Positions 52,248 through 60,770 of a DNA stretch of 64,000 nt are shown here, piece after piece. Numbering within the stretch: the stretch's first letter is position 1; the number at the start of each line of letters is the position of its first letter. The position numbers and the translations under genes are program-made. Source of the stretch: Adlercreutzia sp910585575 (lineage in GTDB: Bacteria; Actinomycetota; Coriobacteriia; Coriobacteriales; Eggerthellaceae); the NCBI RefSeq assembly GCF_951801035.1, contig NZ_CATOKT010000002.1. One strand, given 5' to 3'. The notes beneath the pieces were generated by a model that saw only the letters and a list, made by a program, of their open reading frames with translations, ran no database searches and was not told the origin of the DNA.

Positions 52248-53321
52248 CTAGATTTTCAGGACGCAGGAGCCGGCGGTGAGGCCGCCGCCGAAGGCGGTCA
52301 TGCAGGCGATGTCACCGCGCTTCAGCTTGCCCTCGCACAGCGCCTCGTTTAGCGCGATGAGGGCGCTGGCGCCGCTGACGTTGCCCACGTGGTCGATGAT
52401 CACCTGGAAGCGCTCCATGGGCAGGTCCATCTTCTTGGCGGCGTAGCGGATGATGCGCTCGTTGGCCTGATGGGGGGTGAACAGCGTGACGTCGTCGATG
52501 GTGAGGCCGGCGCGGGCCAGGGCCTCCTCGGTGCAGCGCATCATGGCGGCGGTGGCGAACTTGAACACCGCCTGGCCGGCCATGCGCATGTAGGGGTCGA
52601 GGTTGTCGCGCTCCTCGACGCCCTCGTTGCCGGCGGCGAAGGGGGTCTCGCGGGCGCAGAAGGCGCTGTCGCACCACAGGGTGCGGGCGGTGTCGTCGCT
52701 GTTCTCCATGTAGCTGGAAAGCACGCCCTCCTCGTCTTCGCGCCATTCCAGTACCACGGCGCCGGCACCGTCGCCGAACAGGATGCAGGTGGCGCGGTCT
52801 TCCCAGTCCACCAGGCGGCTCAGGCGCTCGGCGGCTACCACTAGCACGCGGCGCACCACGTTGCGGCGCGGGCCGCGGCCGGCCGCTTCGGCCTGGGCGC
52901 GGTCGAAGGCGCTGCCGGCCATGATGAGGTCGGCGGTGGAGATGCCGTAGACGCAGCCCGAGCAGGCGCAGGACATGTCGTAGCACACGGCGTTCACCGC
53001 GCCGATGCGCTCTCGGATGCGGGCGGCTTCGGAGGGGAAGTGAGTGTCGGCAGTAAGGGTGGGGCAGATGATGAGGTCGAGCGAGGCGGGGTCGAGGGCG
53101 CCTTCTTCGCGCTGCCAGCCGCCCTCGGTCTGGCCCAGGGCGCGCAGGGCCGCTTCGGCACCCAGGTCGGTGCAGGTTTCCTCGAGGGCAATCTGGCGCG
53201 TATGGATGCCGGTGCGGGGAACGATCCACTCGTCGGAGGTGTCAACGATGGCACCCAGCTCGTCGTTGGTCACCGTGCGCTTCGGCAGAGACTTTCCTGA
53301 TCCGATGATTACGCTGCCCAA
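52248..53321 (-). CDS. fabH: 3-oxoacyl-ACP synthase III (FabH)
   Basis: This 357-residue thiolase-fold enzyme condenses acetyl-CoA (or a branched primer) with malonyl-ACP to start fatty acid synthesis. The catalytic Cys lies in DMSCACSGCVYG, His in FTPHQANERII and Asn in VGNVSGASALIA. GGGLTAGSCVLKI closes it. It is about 40 residues longer than E. coli FabH, mainly from inserts after the N-terminal LGAEAALRALG region and after the DLIMAGSAFDRAQ segment. It is divergent from the fabK operon with a 175-base region between. Confidence 0.93.
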   Translation of the reverse strand: MGSVIIGSGKSLPKRTVTNDELGAIVDTSDEWIVPRTGIHTRQIALEETCTDLGAEAALRALGQTEGGWQREEGALDPASLDLIICPTLTADTHFPSEAARIRERIGAVNAVCYDMSCACSGCVYGISTADLIMAGSAFDRAQAEAAGRGPRRNVVRRVLVVAAERLSRLVDWEDRATCILFGDGAGAVVLEWREDEEGVLSSYMENSDDTARTLWCDSAFCARETPFAAGNEGVEERDNLDPYMRMAGQAVFKFATAAMMRCTEEALARAGLTIDDVTLFTPHQANERIIRYAAKKMDLPMERFQVIIDHVGNVSGASALIALNEALCEGKLKRGDIACMTAFGGGLTAGSCVLKI

Positions 53322-53437
53322 TGCCGTTCCTTTCCCTGAAATGCGCCGCTAGCTGCGCTATGATACTCACTGCGTTTATGATCTTCGCGATCATCCATAA
53401 GATGTTTGATGAAGATTTTAGACGCGCAGTCAGTTTT

Positions 53438-53466
53438 TTGACCAAATTCCTTAAGATTTCTCAGAT
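53438..53466 (+). promoter_or_regulatory. Candidate promoter of the fabK operon
   Basis: TTGACC (53438-53443), a 17-base spacer and TCAGAT (53461-53466) lie 31 bases before the fabK ATG, in an AT-rich gap shared with fabH. No clear FabT/FapR operator was recognised. Confidence 0.45.
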
Positions 53467-53496
53467 AGTTTATCAGAGAGAGGAAGACTCATCGTT

Positions 53497-54462
53497 ATGA
53501 AGACCCGTATCACCGAGCTATTGGGCATCGAGTACCCGGTCGTGCAAGGGGCTATGGCCCGCATCGCCGACGGCGGCCTGGCCGGCGCGGTCAGCGAGGC
53601 CGGCGGCTTAGGGATCATCGCCTGCGGCGGCGCGTCGCCCGAGTGGATTCGCGAGCAGGTGGCCCGCGCCCGTTCCCTGACCCGTAAGCCCATTGGCATC
53701 AACGTCATGCTTATGGATCCGCGCGCGGGGGAAGTGGCCGAGCTGGTGTGCGAGCTGGGCGTGGAAGTGGTCACCACCGGCGCGGGCAGCCCCGCCAACT
53801 ATATGAAGATGTGGAAGGAAGCCGGCGTGAAGGTGGTGCCCGTGGTGGCATCGGCCGCGCTGGCGGCCCGCATGGAGCGCCTGGGCGCCGACGCTCTGGT
53901 GGCCGAGGGCACCGAGGCCGGCGGTCACATCGGCGAGCTGACCACCATGGCACTCATTCCCGCGGTGTGCGAGAAGGTGTCCATCCCCGTCATCGGCGCC
54001 GGCGGCATTGTGGACGGGCGCGGCATGCTGGCCGCGTTCGCCTTGGGTGCCGAGGGCGTGCAGTGCGGTACGCGCTTCCTCACCGTGGAAGAATGCAGCG
54101 TGCACGAGGCCTGGAAAGAGAAGGTGCTGGCGGCGAAGGACTCCGACACCATCGTCACCGGGCGCGGCACGGGGCATCCCGTGCGCGGCCTGAAGAACAA
54201 GTTCGCCCGCGAGTGCCGCAAGATGGAAATGTCCGCGAAGAGCGGCGAGGAGCTGGAGGGCATGTACGCCGGCTCTCTGGCCCGCGCGGTGGCCGGCGAC
54301 GTGGAGAACGGCTCGGTCATGGCCGGCCAGGTGGCGGCGTTGGTGAACGAGCGCGGCACGGCGGCTTCGGTCATTACCGACATGGTGCGCGAGGCCGAGG
54401 CTCTGGCCGGACGCGGTCTGGACGAGCTGGCGGCCCTGAACAGCCGCCGCGAGCGCGTGTAG
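53497..54462 (+). CDS. fabK: FMN-dependent enoyl-ACP reductase (FabK)
   Basis: This 321-residue TIM-barrel protein matches FabK / 2-nitropropane dioxygenase-like enzymes: YPVVQGAMARIADGGLAGAVSEAGGLG, RSLTRKPIGINVML, VEVVTTGAGSPANYMKMW, EAGGHIGELTTMALIP, PVIGAGGIVDGRGMLAAFALGAEGVQ and GTRFLTVEEC. Catalytic His and FMN-phosphate loops are present. FabK performs the final reduction in chain elongation using NAD(P)H and replaces FabI. It heads the fabK-fabD-fabG-fabF-fabZ-accDA operon. Confidence 0.92.
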   Translation: MKTRITELLGIEYPVVQGAMARIADGGLAGAVSEAGGLGIIACGGASPEWIREQVARARSLTRKPIGINVMLMDPRAGEVAELVCELGVEVVTTGAGSPANYMKMWKEAGVKVVPVVASAALAARMERLGADALVAEGTEAGGHIGELTTMALIPAVCEKVSIPVIGAGGIVDGRGMLAAFALGAEGVQCGTRFLTVEECSVHEAWKEKVLAAKDSDTIVTGRGTGHPVRGLKNKFARECRKMEMSAKSGEELEGMYAGSLARAVAGDVENGSVMAGQVAALVNERGTAASVITDMVREAEALAGRGLDELAALNSRRERV

Positions 54463-54472
54463 GGGGGCTGCT

Positions 54473-55435
54473 GTGGTTGACGCAACTCCTTTAGAGGCAC
54501 TGGGCCCCGCGGGCCTCGTGTTCATGGCCTCGGGCCAGGGCTCGCAGAAGCCCGGCATGGGGGCCGACCTGCTCGACATTCCTGAAGTGGCTCATACCTT
54601 CGCCTGCGCCTCCGAGGTGCTGGGCCGCGATGTGGCGGCCCTGGTGCGCGAGGCCGATGCCGAGGAACTGAACGACACGCGTAACGCGCAGATTGCCATT
54701 AGCGCGCTATCCATCGGCACCGGTTGGGCGCTCATGGCCCGCGATATCGTGCCCGATGCGCTGCTGGGCTTTTCGCTCGGCCAAATCTCGGCCATGGTGC
54801 TCGGCGGCATGCTGGCCGAGGAGGACGCCTTCGCCCTCATCGCCGAGCGTGCCCGCCTTATGGGCGAGGCGGCCGACGCCAATCCCGGCGTCATGAGCGC
54901 TTTCCTGAAGATCACGCCTGAACAGGCCGAAGAGCTGGCGGCCACCTGCGCTCAGGGCGAGGTGCTGGTGCCGGCTAACATGAACGGCGGCGGCCAGATC
55001 GTCATGGCCGGCACGCCCGCCGCCGTGTCCCGCGCCGAGGAGGCCTGGGCCGCGCAGAAGGGCCGTTCTTCGCGCCTGGCCACGTCTGGTGCATTCCACA
55101 GCCCCCTCATGGCTTCGGCGGCCGAGCCCTTCGGCGCCTACCTGGAGGGCGTCGAGTTCCGCGAGTCGGCGGTGCCCGTTATCGGCAACGTGCACGCCGC
55201 GCCGCTGACGGCGCCCGGCGCCCGCGACGAGCTGGTGGCTCACTTGACGTCGCCCGTGCAGTTCGAGACGTCGGTGCAGAAGCTGCAGGCCGCCGGCGCG
55301 CGCCAGTTCACGGAAGTGGGCTTCGGCGGCGTTCTGGCCAACCTCATTAAGCGCATCGACCGCAGCGCGCCCCGCGCCTGCGTGCAGGATCGCCCCAGTT
55401 TCGAGGCGTTCGTGGAAGAATGGAAGGAAAACTAA
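54473..55435 (+). CDS. fabD: Malonyl-CoA:ACP transacylase (FabD)
   Basis: This 320-residue enzyme transfers malonyl from CoA to ACP. FMASGQGSQKPGMG starts it; the catalytic His is in SGAFHSPLM, and ANMNGGGQIVMAG and TEVGFGGVLANLIKR are conserved. The Ser motif reads GFSLGQ instead of the usual GHSLGE: the nucleophile stays, but the preceding His and following Glu are changed. It begins with GTG 54473, preceded by GGGGGG, 10 bases after fabK. Confidence 0.88.
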   Translation: MVDATPLEALGPAGLVFMASGQGSQKPGMGADLLDIPEVAHTFACASEVLGRDVAALVREADAEELNDTRNAQIAISALSIGTGWALMARDIVPDALLGFSLGQISAMVLGGMLAEEDAFALIAERARLMGEAADANPGVMSAFLKITPEQAEELAATCAQGEVLVPANMNGGGQIVMAGTPAAVSRAEEAWAAQKGRSSRLATSGAFHSPLMASAAEPFGAYLEGVEFRESAVPVIGNVHAAPLTAPGARDELVAHLTSPVQFETSVQKLQAAGARQFTEVGFGGVLANLIKRIDRSAPRACVQDRPSFEAFVEEWKEN

Positions 55436-55436
55436 C

Positions 55437-56195
55437 ATGACCGAGACGAACGACCGCCGCTGTGCGGTAGTCACCGGGTCCACCCGCGGTATCGGGCGCG
55501 CCATCGCCGGCGAGCTGGCTGCGGCGGGCATGAACGTGGTGGTGAACAGCTCGTCGGAGCGTAGCCTGCCGGCCGCTGAGGAACTGGCCGCCCAGCTGGC
55601 CGACCAGTTCGGTGTGGAAACCTTGGCCGTAGCGGCCAATGTGGCCGTCGAGGCCGAGGCCAACGCTCTTATCGAGGCGGCCCTGGAGGCCTTCGGGCGC
55701 GTGGACGTGCTGGTGAACAACGCCGGCATCACCCGCGACGGCCTGGCCGCCCGCATGTCCGACGAGGACTTCGACGCCGTCATCGACATCAACCTGAAGG
55801 GCACGTTCCATTGCTGCCGCGCCGCGGCCAAGCCCATGATGAAGCAGCGCTGGGGCCGTATCATCAATATGTCCAGCGTGGTGGGCGTCTACGGCAATGC
55901 CGGTCAGATCAACTACGCCGCCAGCAAGGCCGGCGTCATCGGCATGACCAAGACCATCGCCAAAGAGCTGGCGAAGCGCAACGTGACGGCCAACGCCGTG
56001 GCTCCCGGCTTCATTGCCACTGATATGACCGACGCCCTGTCTGACAGCCAGAAAGAGGCCATCACCAGCCGCATCGGCTGCGGGCGCTTGGGCGAGCCGG
56101 CCGACATCGCGCACCTGGTGCGCTTTTTGGCCTCGGACGAGGCATCGTACATTACCGGGCAGGTTATCTGCGTGGACGGAGGTATGTCCCTATGA
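55437..56195 (+). CDS. fabG: 3-oxoacyl-ACP reductase (FabG)
   Basis: This 252-residue SDR enzyme reduces 3-oxoacyl-ACP with NADPH. TGSTRGIGRAIAGELA is the cofactor loop; NNAGITRDGL, SSVVGVYGNAGQINYAASKAGVIG-type catalytic Ser-Tyr-Lys (key YAASK), and NAVAPGFIATDMT are conserved. It starts one base after the fabD stop codon and overlaps fabF by four bases. Confidence 0.94.
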   Translation: MTETNDRRCAVVTGSTRGIGRAIAGELAAAGMNVVVNSSSERSLPAAEELAAQLADQFGVETLAVAANVAVEAEANALIEAALEAFGRVDVLVNNAGITRDGLAARMSDEDFDAVIDINLKGTFHCCRAAAKPMMKQRWGRIINMSSVVGVYGNAGQINYAASKAGVIGMTKTIAKELAKRNVTANAVAPGFIATDMTDALSDSQKEAITSRIGCGRLGEPADIAHLVRFLASDEASYITGQVICVDGGMSL

Positions 56196-57469
56196 CGAAC
56201 GAGAACATTCAGACGCGCCGCCCCGACGGCACCCACCGCGTGGTCATCACCGGCGTGGGCGCGGTTACACCCGCTGGCGTGGGCGTCGAGGCCCTGTGGG
56301 ACAAGCTCATGAGCGGTGAGACCTGCATCGCCCCCATCGAGCGCTTCGACACCTCCGACTACGAGGTGCACATTGCCGCCGAAGTGCGCGATTTCGACGG
56401 CACCGAGCACGGCCTTTCCAAGAAGGAGGCCCGTCGTTTCGAGCGCTTCGTGCAGTACGCCATCGTGGCCGCCGACGAGGCCCTGGAGCAGTCGGGGCTG
56501 GAAGTGACCGACGGGAACCGCGACCGCATCGCCGTGGTGTTCGGCACCGGCATCGGCGGCATCGACGAGCTGCAGAAGAGCTTCGCCACTCTGGAGGAAA
56601 AGGGCCCCAAGCGGGTGAACCCGCTGTTCATCCCCACCATGATCGGCAACATTGCCGCCGGCAACCTGGCTATTCGCTACGGCATGCGCGGCGAGTGCCT
56701 GAACGTGGTCACCGCCTGCGCCACCGGCGCCCACTGCATCGGCACGGCCCTGCGCGACATTCGCCACGGCTATATCGACGCGGCCCTGGTGGGCGGCACC
56801 GAGGAGTCCGTGAGCCCCATCTGCATCGCCGGCTTCACCAACCTGTCGGCCCTGACCCGTGCCGAGGACCCCACCCAGGCTTCGCTGCCCTTCGATGCCC
56901 GCCGCGGCGGCTTTGTGGCCGGCGAGGGCGCGGGCGCCCTGGTCATCGAGTCGCTGGAAAGTGCCCTGGCTCGCGGGGCTCAGCCCATCGCGGAGATCAC
57001 CGGTTTCGGCAGTACGGGCGACGCCTACCATATGACGGCGCCCGACCCGGAGGCCACGGCCATCACCGCCGCCATGGCGGCCGCCCTGGCCGAGGGCGGC
57101 TTCACCGCGGCTGACCTGGGTCACCTGAACGCCCACGGCACGGGTACGCCGGCTAACGACGCCACCGAGTCCAAGGCGCTTTACGGCCTGGTGGGCGACG
57201 GTGCGGCCGAGGTGCCGGTTACCTCCATCAAGGGCACCACGGGTCACATGCTGGGTGCTGCCGGCGCCGTGGAGGCTATTGTGTGCGCCCTGTCCGTAGC
57301 GCGCGATGCTGTGCCGCCCACGGCGGGCTTCGCCGAGCCGGCCGAGGACTGTCCGGTGGCCGTGGTCACCGAGGCCAAGACCGACTACCCCCAGAAGGTG
57401 GCCTTGTCCACGTCGCTGGGCTTCGGCGGCCACAACGCCGCGCTGGCCTTCTCGCCCTATCAGAACTAA
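56192..57469 (+). CDS. fabF: 3-oxoacyl-ACP synthase II (FabF)
   Basis: This 425-residue condensing enzyme elongates acyl-ACP with malonyl-ACP. VVITGVGAVTPAGVG begins it; the catalytic Cys lies in VTACATGAHCIGTA, and the two His in NAHGTGTPANDATE and KGTTGHMLGAAG. SLGFGGHNAALAF closes it. It starts with the ATG of an ATGA overlap with fabG. Residue counts match the family. Confidence 0.94.
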   Translation: MTNENIQTRRPDGTHRVVITGVGAVTPAGVGVEALWDKLMSGETCIAPIERFDTSDYEVHIAAEVRDFDGTEHGLSKKEARRFERFVQYAIVAADEALEQSGLEVTDGNRDRIAVVFGTGIGGIDELQKSFATLEEKGPKRVNPLFIPTMIGNIAAGNLAIRYGMRGECLNVVTACATGAHCIGTALRDIRHGYIDAALVGGTEESVSPICIAGFTNLSALTRAEDPTQASLPFDARRGGFVAGEGAGALVIESLESALARGAQPIAEITGFGSTGDAYHMTAPDPEATAITAAMAAALAEGGFTAADLGHLNAHGTGTPANDATESKALYGLVGDGAAEVPVTSIKGTTGHMLGAAGAVEAIVCALSVARDAVPPTAGFAEPAEDCPVAVVTEAKTDYPQKVALSTSLGFGGHNAALAFSPYQN

Positions 57470-57484
57470 GAAAGAAGTTGCGTC

Positions 57485-57958
57485 ATGGCTGATCAGACCG
57501 TCTTGCCCCCCCTGCCTTGGGGGCGTGCGGAAATCGAGGGCATTCTGCCCCATCGCGACCCCTTCGTGTGGGTGAGCCGTATTACCGCCGTCGAGCCCGG
57601 TGTCTCCATTGAAGGCGAGCTGGACGTGCCGGCCGATCTGGACCTGTTCCGCGGCCACTTCCCCGATCATCCGGTGCTGCCCGGCGTCATCCTCATGGAG
57701 GCCCTGGCCCAGTGCGCTTCCATTGCCGTGCTGCAAGATCCCGAGCTGCGCGGTTGCATCGGCTTTTTGACCGGCATCGACAAGGCGAAGTTCCGCCGTC
57801 AAGTGGTGCCGGGCGACGTGGTCACCCTGAAGGCGACCATTGTGAAGTCGTCGCGCCGCTTGGTGGTGGCCGACGTAGAGGCCTCCGTTGACGGCCAGGT
57901 GTGCGCCACGGCCACGCAGAAGTACGTGCTCGCGCCGAAGGACGAGAATCATGGCTAA
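57485..57958 (+). CDS. fabZ: 3-hydroxyacyl-ACP dehydratase (FabZ)
   Basis: This 157-residue hot-dog enzyme has ILPHRDPFVWVSRI, then GHFPDHPVLPGVILMEALAQ, with the catalytic His and Glu. VVPGDVVTLKATIVKSSRR is the usual later segment. It dehydrates 3-hydroxyacyl-ACP. It overlaps the accDA gene by eight bases (ATGGCTAA). Confidence 0.93.
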   Translation: MADQTVLPPLPWGRAEIEGILPHRDPFVWVSRITAVEPGVSIEGELDVPADLDLFRGHFPDHPVLPGVILMEALAQCASIAVLQDPELRGCIGFLTGIDKAKFRRQVVPGDVVTLKATIVKSSRRLVVADVEASVDGQVCATATQKYVLAPKDENHG

Positions 57959-60548
57959 AAGCTCCAAGTACATCAGCTTCGACGCAGCGGGCAAGCTGGT
58001 CAACGACGAGGCGGCGGCTCCCGAGGCACCCGAGGCCGAAGGCGCGCTGAAGTCCGCGGTGTCCTATGCTTTGGACGCCATTGCCGAGGCCGCCGGCAGC
58101 TTGCCGGACACCGCCGCGGCCCTCATTGGCGCCAAAACGTCCGGCACGCCCGAGGATCCGGAAGAGGCGGTGCTCCACGTGGCGCGCCACGTGCGTTCCA
58201 CCATCGGCGACGACTTCGCCGTTTCCCCCGAGGTGCAGGCGGCCAAGCCGCGGGCCCTGGTTATTGCCTCGGCGAAAAACGCCCGCGCCTTCGTGGTGCC
58301 CATGGAGGCGGCCGGCCTTGACGTGGTGTTCGCCACCGTGGACAATCGCTCCCTGGACGGCTTCGCTCGCCGCACGCTGCCCACCTACAACCTGGGACTC
58401 ACCACGCCCCAGGTAAGCGCCGATCTGTTGATGGGCAACATCTACACGGTGCTCTCGGCCGCGAAGGCCTGCGGCGCGTCGCTCATCTTCCTTGACAGTG
58501 CCACGGCGCCCTTGGCCGAGGATCGCTACTTTCTGCGCCATGCCGCCAAGCGCGGTTTGCGCGTGTTCGCCCCCGCGTTCGAGGGCACCATGCGCATGGG
58601 CTGGGTGGAACTGCTGACGGCCGAGGGCGATGGCGCCTGCTCGGTGCCCTCCGAGGCCCCCTGGGAAGAGGGAACCGCGCCCACGGTGGACGATGACGAG
58701 GGTCCCACCCACTGGCGCCGCTGCCACAAGTGCAAGCTCTTCTTCGACAAGCAGGAGATGATCGATGAGGGCCATCGCTGCCCCGCCTGCGGCACGCTGC
58801 AGCGCCTGCGCTCCGACGAGCGCATTGCCGCTACGGTGGACGCCGGGTCGTTCGAGGAGTGGAACGCGCAGATGCCCGATTCCAACCCGCTCGACTTCCC
58901 GGGCTACCCCGAGAAGATCGCCGACCAGCGCGAGCGCAGCGGCCTGGAAGAGGCCGTGTGCACCGGGCGCGCTACCATCGCCGGCTTGCCCGTGGCCATC
59001 GGCGTCATGGAGTCCGGCTTCTTCATGGGTTCCATGGGGCACGTGGTGGGCGAGAAGGTGGCGGCGCTGATCGACCGCGCCATTGAGGAGCGCCTGCCGG
59101 TGGTGGTGTTCTGCGCCTCGGGCGGTGCCCGTATGCAGGAGGGCCTCATTTCGCTCATGCAGATGGCGAAGGTGTCCTGTGCCGTGGAGCGTTTGGGCCA
59201 GGCGAAGCTGCCGTTCATCACCGTGCTCACCGATCCTACCACGGGCGGTGTGACCGCCTCGTTCGCCATGCAGGGCGACATTATTCTGGCCGAGCCCAAC
59301 GCCCTTATCGGCTTTGCCGGCCAGCGCGTTATTCGCGATACCATCAAGCAAGAGCTGCCCGAGGGCTTCCAGACCGCCGAGTTCGCCTTGGAGCACGGTC
59401 TTATCGACGCCATTGTGGAGCGTTCGCAGATGCGCAGCGTACTGGCCCAGCTGCTGGCCCTGCACGCCCCGGCCGACGACCCCACGCGCATCGTGACCTA
59501 CCACAGCGTCATGGACGCCCTTTCGGTGGGCGCCGGCGCCTACGGCTCGGTGGATGTGGCTCCCGAGGCCCGTGAAGAGAACGAGCGCCTGGGCGCTGAG
59601 GAGGAAGCGGGCTTTTTGCGCAATCTGGCCGAAGCGGTGCCCGTGGTGGGCGAGTTCATCGGCAAGCCCGAGGAGGGCGAGGAAGCCGAGGCCGCCGACC
59701 GGCGCGAGCTGGAGCGCCATGCCCGTCGCGAGGCGCGTAAGTCGGGCATCAGCGGCGAGGCCGAGGCCGGCAGTGCCTGGGAAAGCGTGCAGATTGCCCG
59801 CAACGTGCACCGTCCCACGGCGCGCCGCTACATCGAGGGTATTGTCGAGGGCTTCATCGAGCTGCATGGCGACCGCGCCTTCGCTGACGACGGGGCCATT
59901 CTGGCCGGTCTCGGCTGGATCTCGGGTCATCCCGTGACGGTGATTGCCCAGGAGAAGGGCGTGAACCTGACTGACCGCGTGGCGCGCAACTTCGGTTGTC
60001 CGCAGCCTGAGGGCTACCGCAAGTCGCTGCGCCTGATGCGCGAGGCGCAGAAGTTCGGCCGTCCCATCTTATGTCTGGTGGATACCCAGGGCGCCTTCTG
60101 CGGCACCGAAGCCGAGGAGCGCGGCCAGGGCAACGCCATTGCCGATAACCTGGTGTTCATGGCCGGCCTGACCGTGCCCGTAGTTAGCGTGCTACTTGGC
60201 GAAGGCGGCTCGGGCGGTGCTTTGGCCCTGGCCGTGGGCAATCGCGTGGCCATGCAGGAGCATGCGGTGTACTCGGTGCTCTCGCCCGAGGGTTTCGCCT
60301 CCATCCTGTGGAAGGACCGTTCCCGCGCCCCCGAGGCCGCCCAGGCCATGAAGATGGACGCGGCGTCGGTGCTGGCATGCGGCGTTATCGACGCGGTGCT
60401 TTCCGAAGGGGAGGGCCCGGCCCACGAGAACCCCGACGAGGCCGTGGCCGCAGTGCGCGATTACGTGCGCGAGGCCTACAAGGAGCTGGCCGATTTGAGT
60501 CCCGAGGAGCTGGTGCGCCAGCGTCAGGAGCGCTTCGCCCAGTTCTAG
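57951..60548 (+). CDS. accDA: Fused acetyl-CoA carboxylase carboxyltransferase AccD-AccA with extra N-terminal domain
   Basis: This 865-residue protein joins the beta (AccD) and alpha (AccA) carboxyltransferase subunits. AccD begins near residue 254 with its zinc ribbon (CHKCKLFFDK ... CPACGTLQRL); VVVFCASGGARMQEG and TTGGVTASFAMQGD follow. AccA starts near 580 (RNVHRPTARRYIEG, ELHGDRAFADDGAI, CLVDTQGAFCGTEAEERGQ, LLGEGGSGGALALAVGNRV). The first ~250 residues are not part of either family; residues about 100-205 (ALVIASAKNARAFVVPMEAAG ... ILSAAK-like VLSAAKACGASL ... HAAKRGLRVFAP) resemble the N-domain of biotin carboxylase without its ATP-grasp part. It is the last operon gene. Confidence 0.92.
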   Translation: MAKSSKYISFDAAGKLVNDEAAAPEAPEAEGALKSAVSYALDAIAEAAGSLPDTAAALIGAKTSGTPEDPEEAVLHVARHVRSTIGDDFAVSPEVQAAKPRALVIASAKNARAFVVPMEAAGLDVVFATVDNRSLDGFARRTLPTYNLGLTTPQVSADLLMGNIYTVLSAAKACGASLIFLDSATAPLAEDRYFLRHAAKRGLRVFAPAFEGTMRMGWVELLTAEGDGACSVPSEAPWEEGTAPTVDDDEGPTHWRRCHKCKLFFDKQEMIDEGHRCPACGTLQRLRSDERIAATVDAGSFEEWNAQMPDSNPLDFPGYPEKIADQRERSGLEEAVCTGRATIAGLPVAIGVMESGFFMGSMGHVVGEKVAALIDRAIEERLPVVVFCASGGARMQEGLISLMQMAKVSCAVERLGQAKLPFITVLTDPTTGGVTASFAMQGDIILAEPNALIGFAGQRVIRDTIKQELPEGFQTAEFALEHGLIDAIVERSQMRSVLAQLLALHAPADDPTRIVTYHSVMDALSVGAGAYGSVDVAPEAREENERLGAEEEAGFLRNLAEAVPVVGEFIGKPEEGEEAEAADRRELERHARREARKSGISGEAEAGSAWESVQIARNVHRPTARRYIEGIVEGFIELHGDRAFADDGAILAGLGWISGHPVTVIAQEKGVNLTDRVARNFGCPQPEGYRKSLRLMREAQKFGRPILCLVDTQGAFCGTEAEERGQGNAIADNLVFMAGLTVPVVSVLLGEGGSGGALALAVGNRVAMQEHAVYSVLSPEGFASILWKDRSRAPEAAQAMKMDAASVLACGVIDAVLSEGEGPAHENPDEAVAAVRDYVREAYKELADLSPEELVRQRQERFAQF

Positions 60549-60674
60549 CGCCGAGCGCGCAAGGGGGGCTTGCAGCCGGCGCTGGGGCCTTGGGACGAAT
60601 GCCGGCAGCGGGATTGGAGGCAATGGGCCGCACTTCAAAACTTCGATATGGTTAATAAGGGCTCAAGCTGCTAA

Positions 60675-60713
60675 GGACTGACCCCGGAACTCCTCCGGGG
60701 TCAGTCCCTTTTT
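60675..60713 (+). terminator. Intrinsic terminator of the fab-acc operon
   Basis: A perfect 14-bp stem (GGACTGACCCCGGA at 60675-60688; complement at 60694-60707) with a 5-base loop is followed by CTTTTT. It lies 127 bases after the accDA stop codon. Confidence 0.93.
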
Positions 60714-60770
60714 AGGTCGAGCTTGCTTTTCGTGCTCGCTTTTGCGGTGTCGTTTCGCGTGCGTTTGATG

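Noticed and set aside
55913..58003. Long minus-strand open frame across fabG-fabF-fabZ
   Set aside because: It is antisense to three well-supported genes, with a composition typical of complementary-strand shadows.
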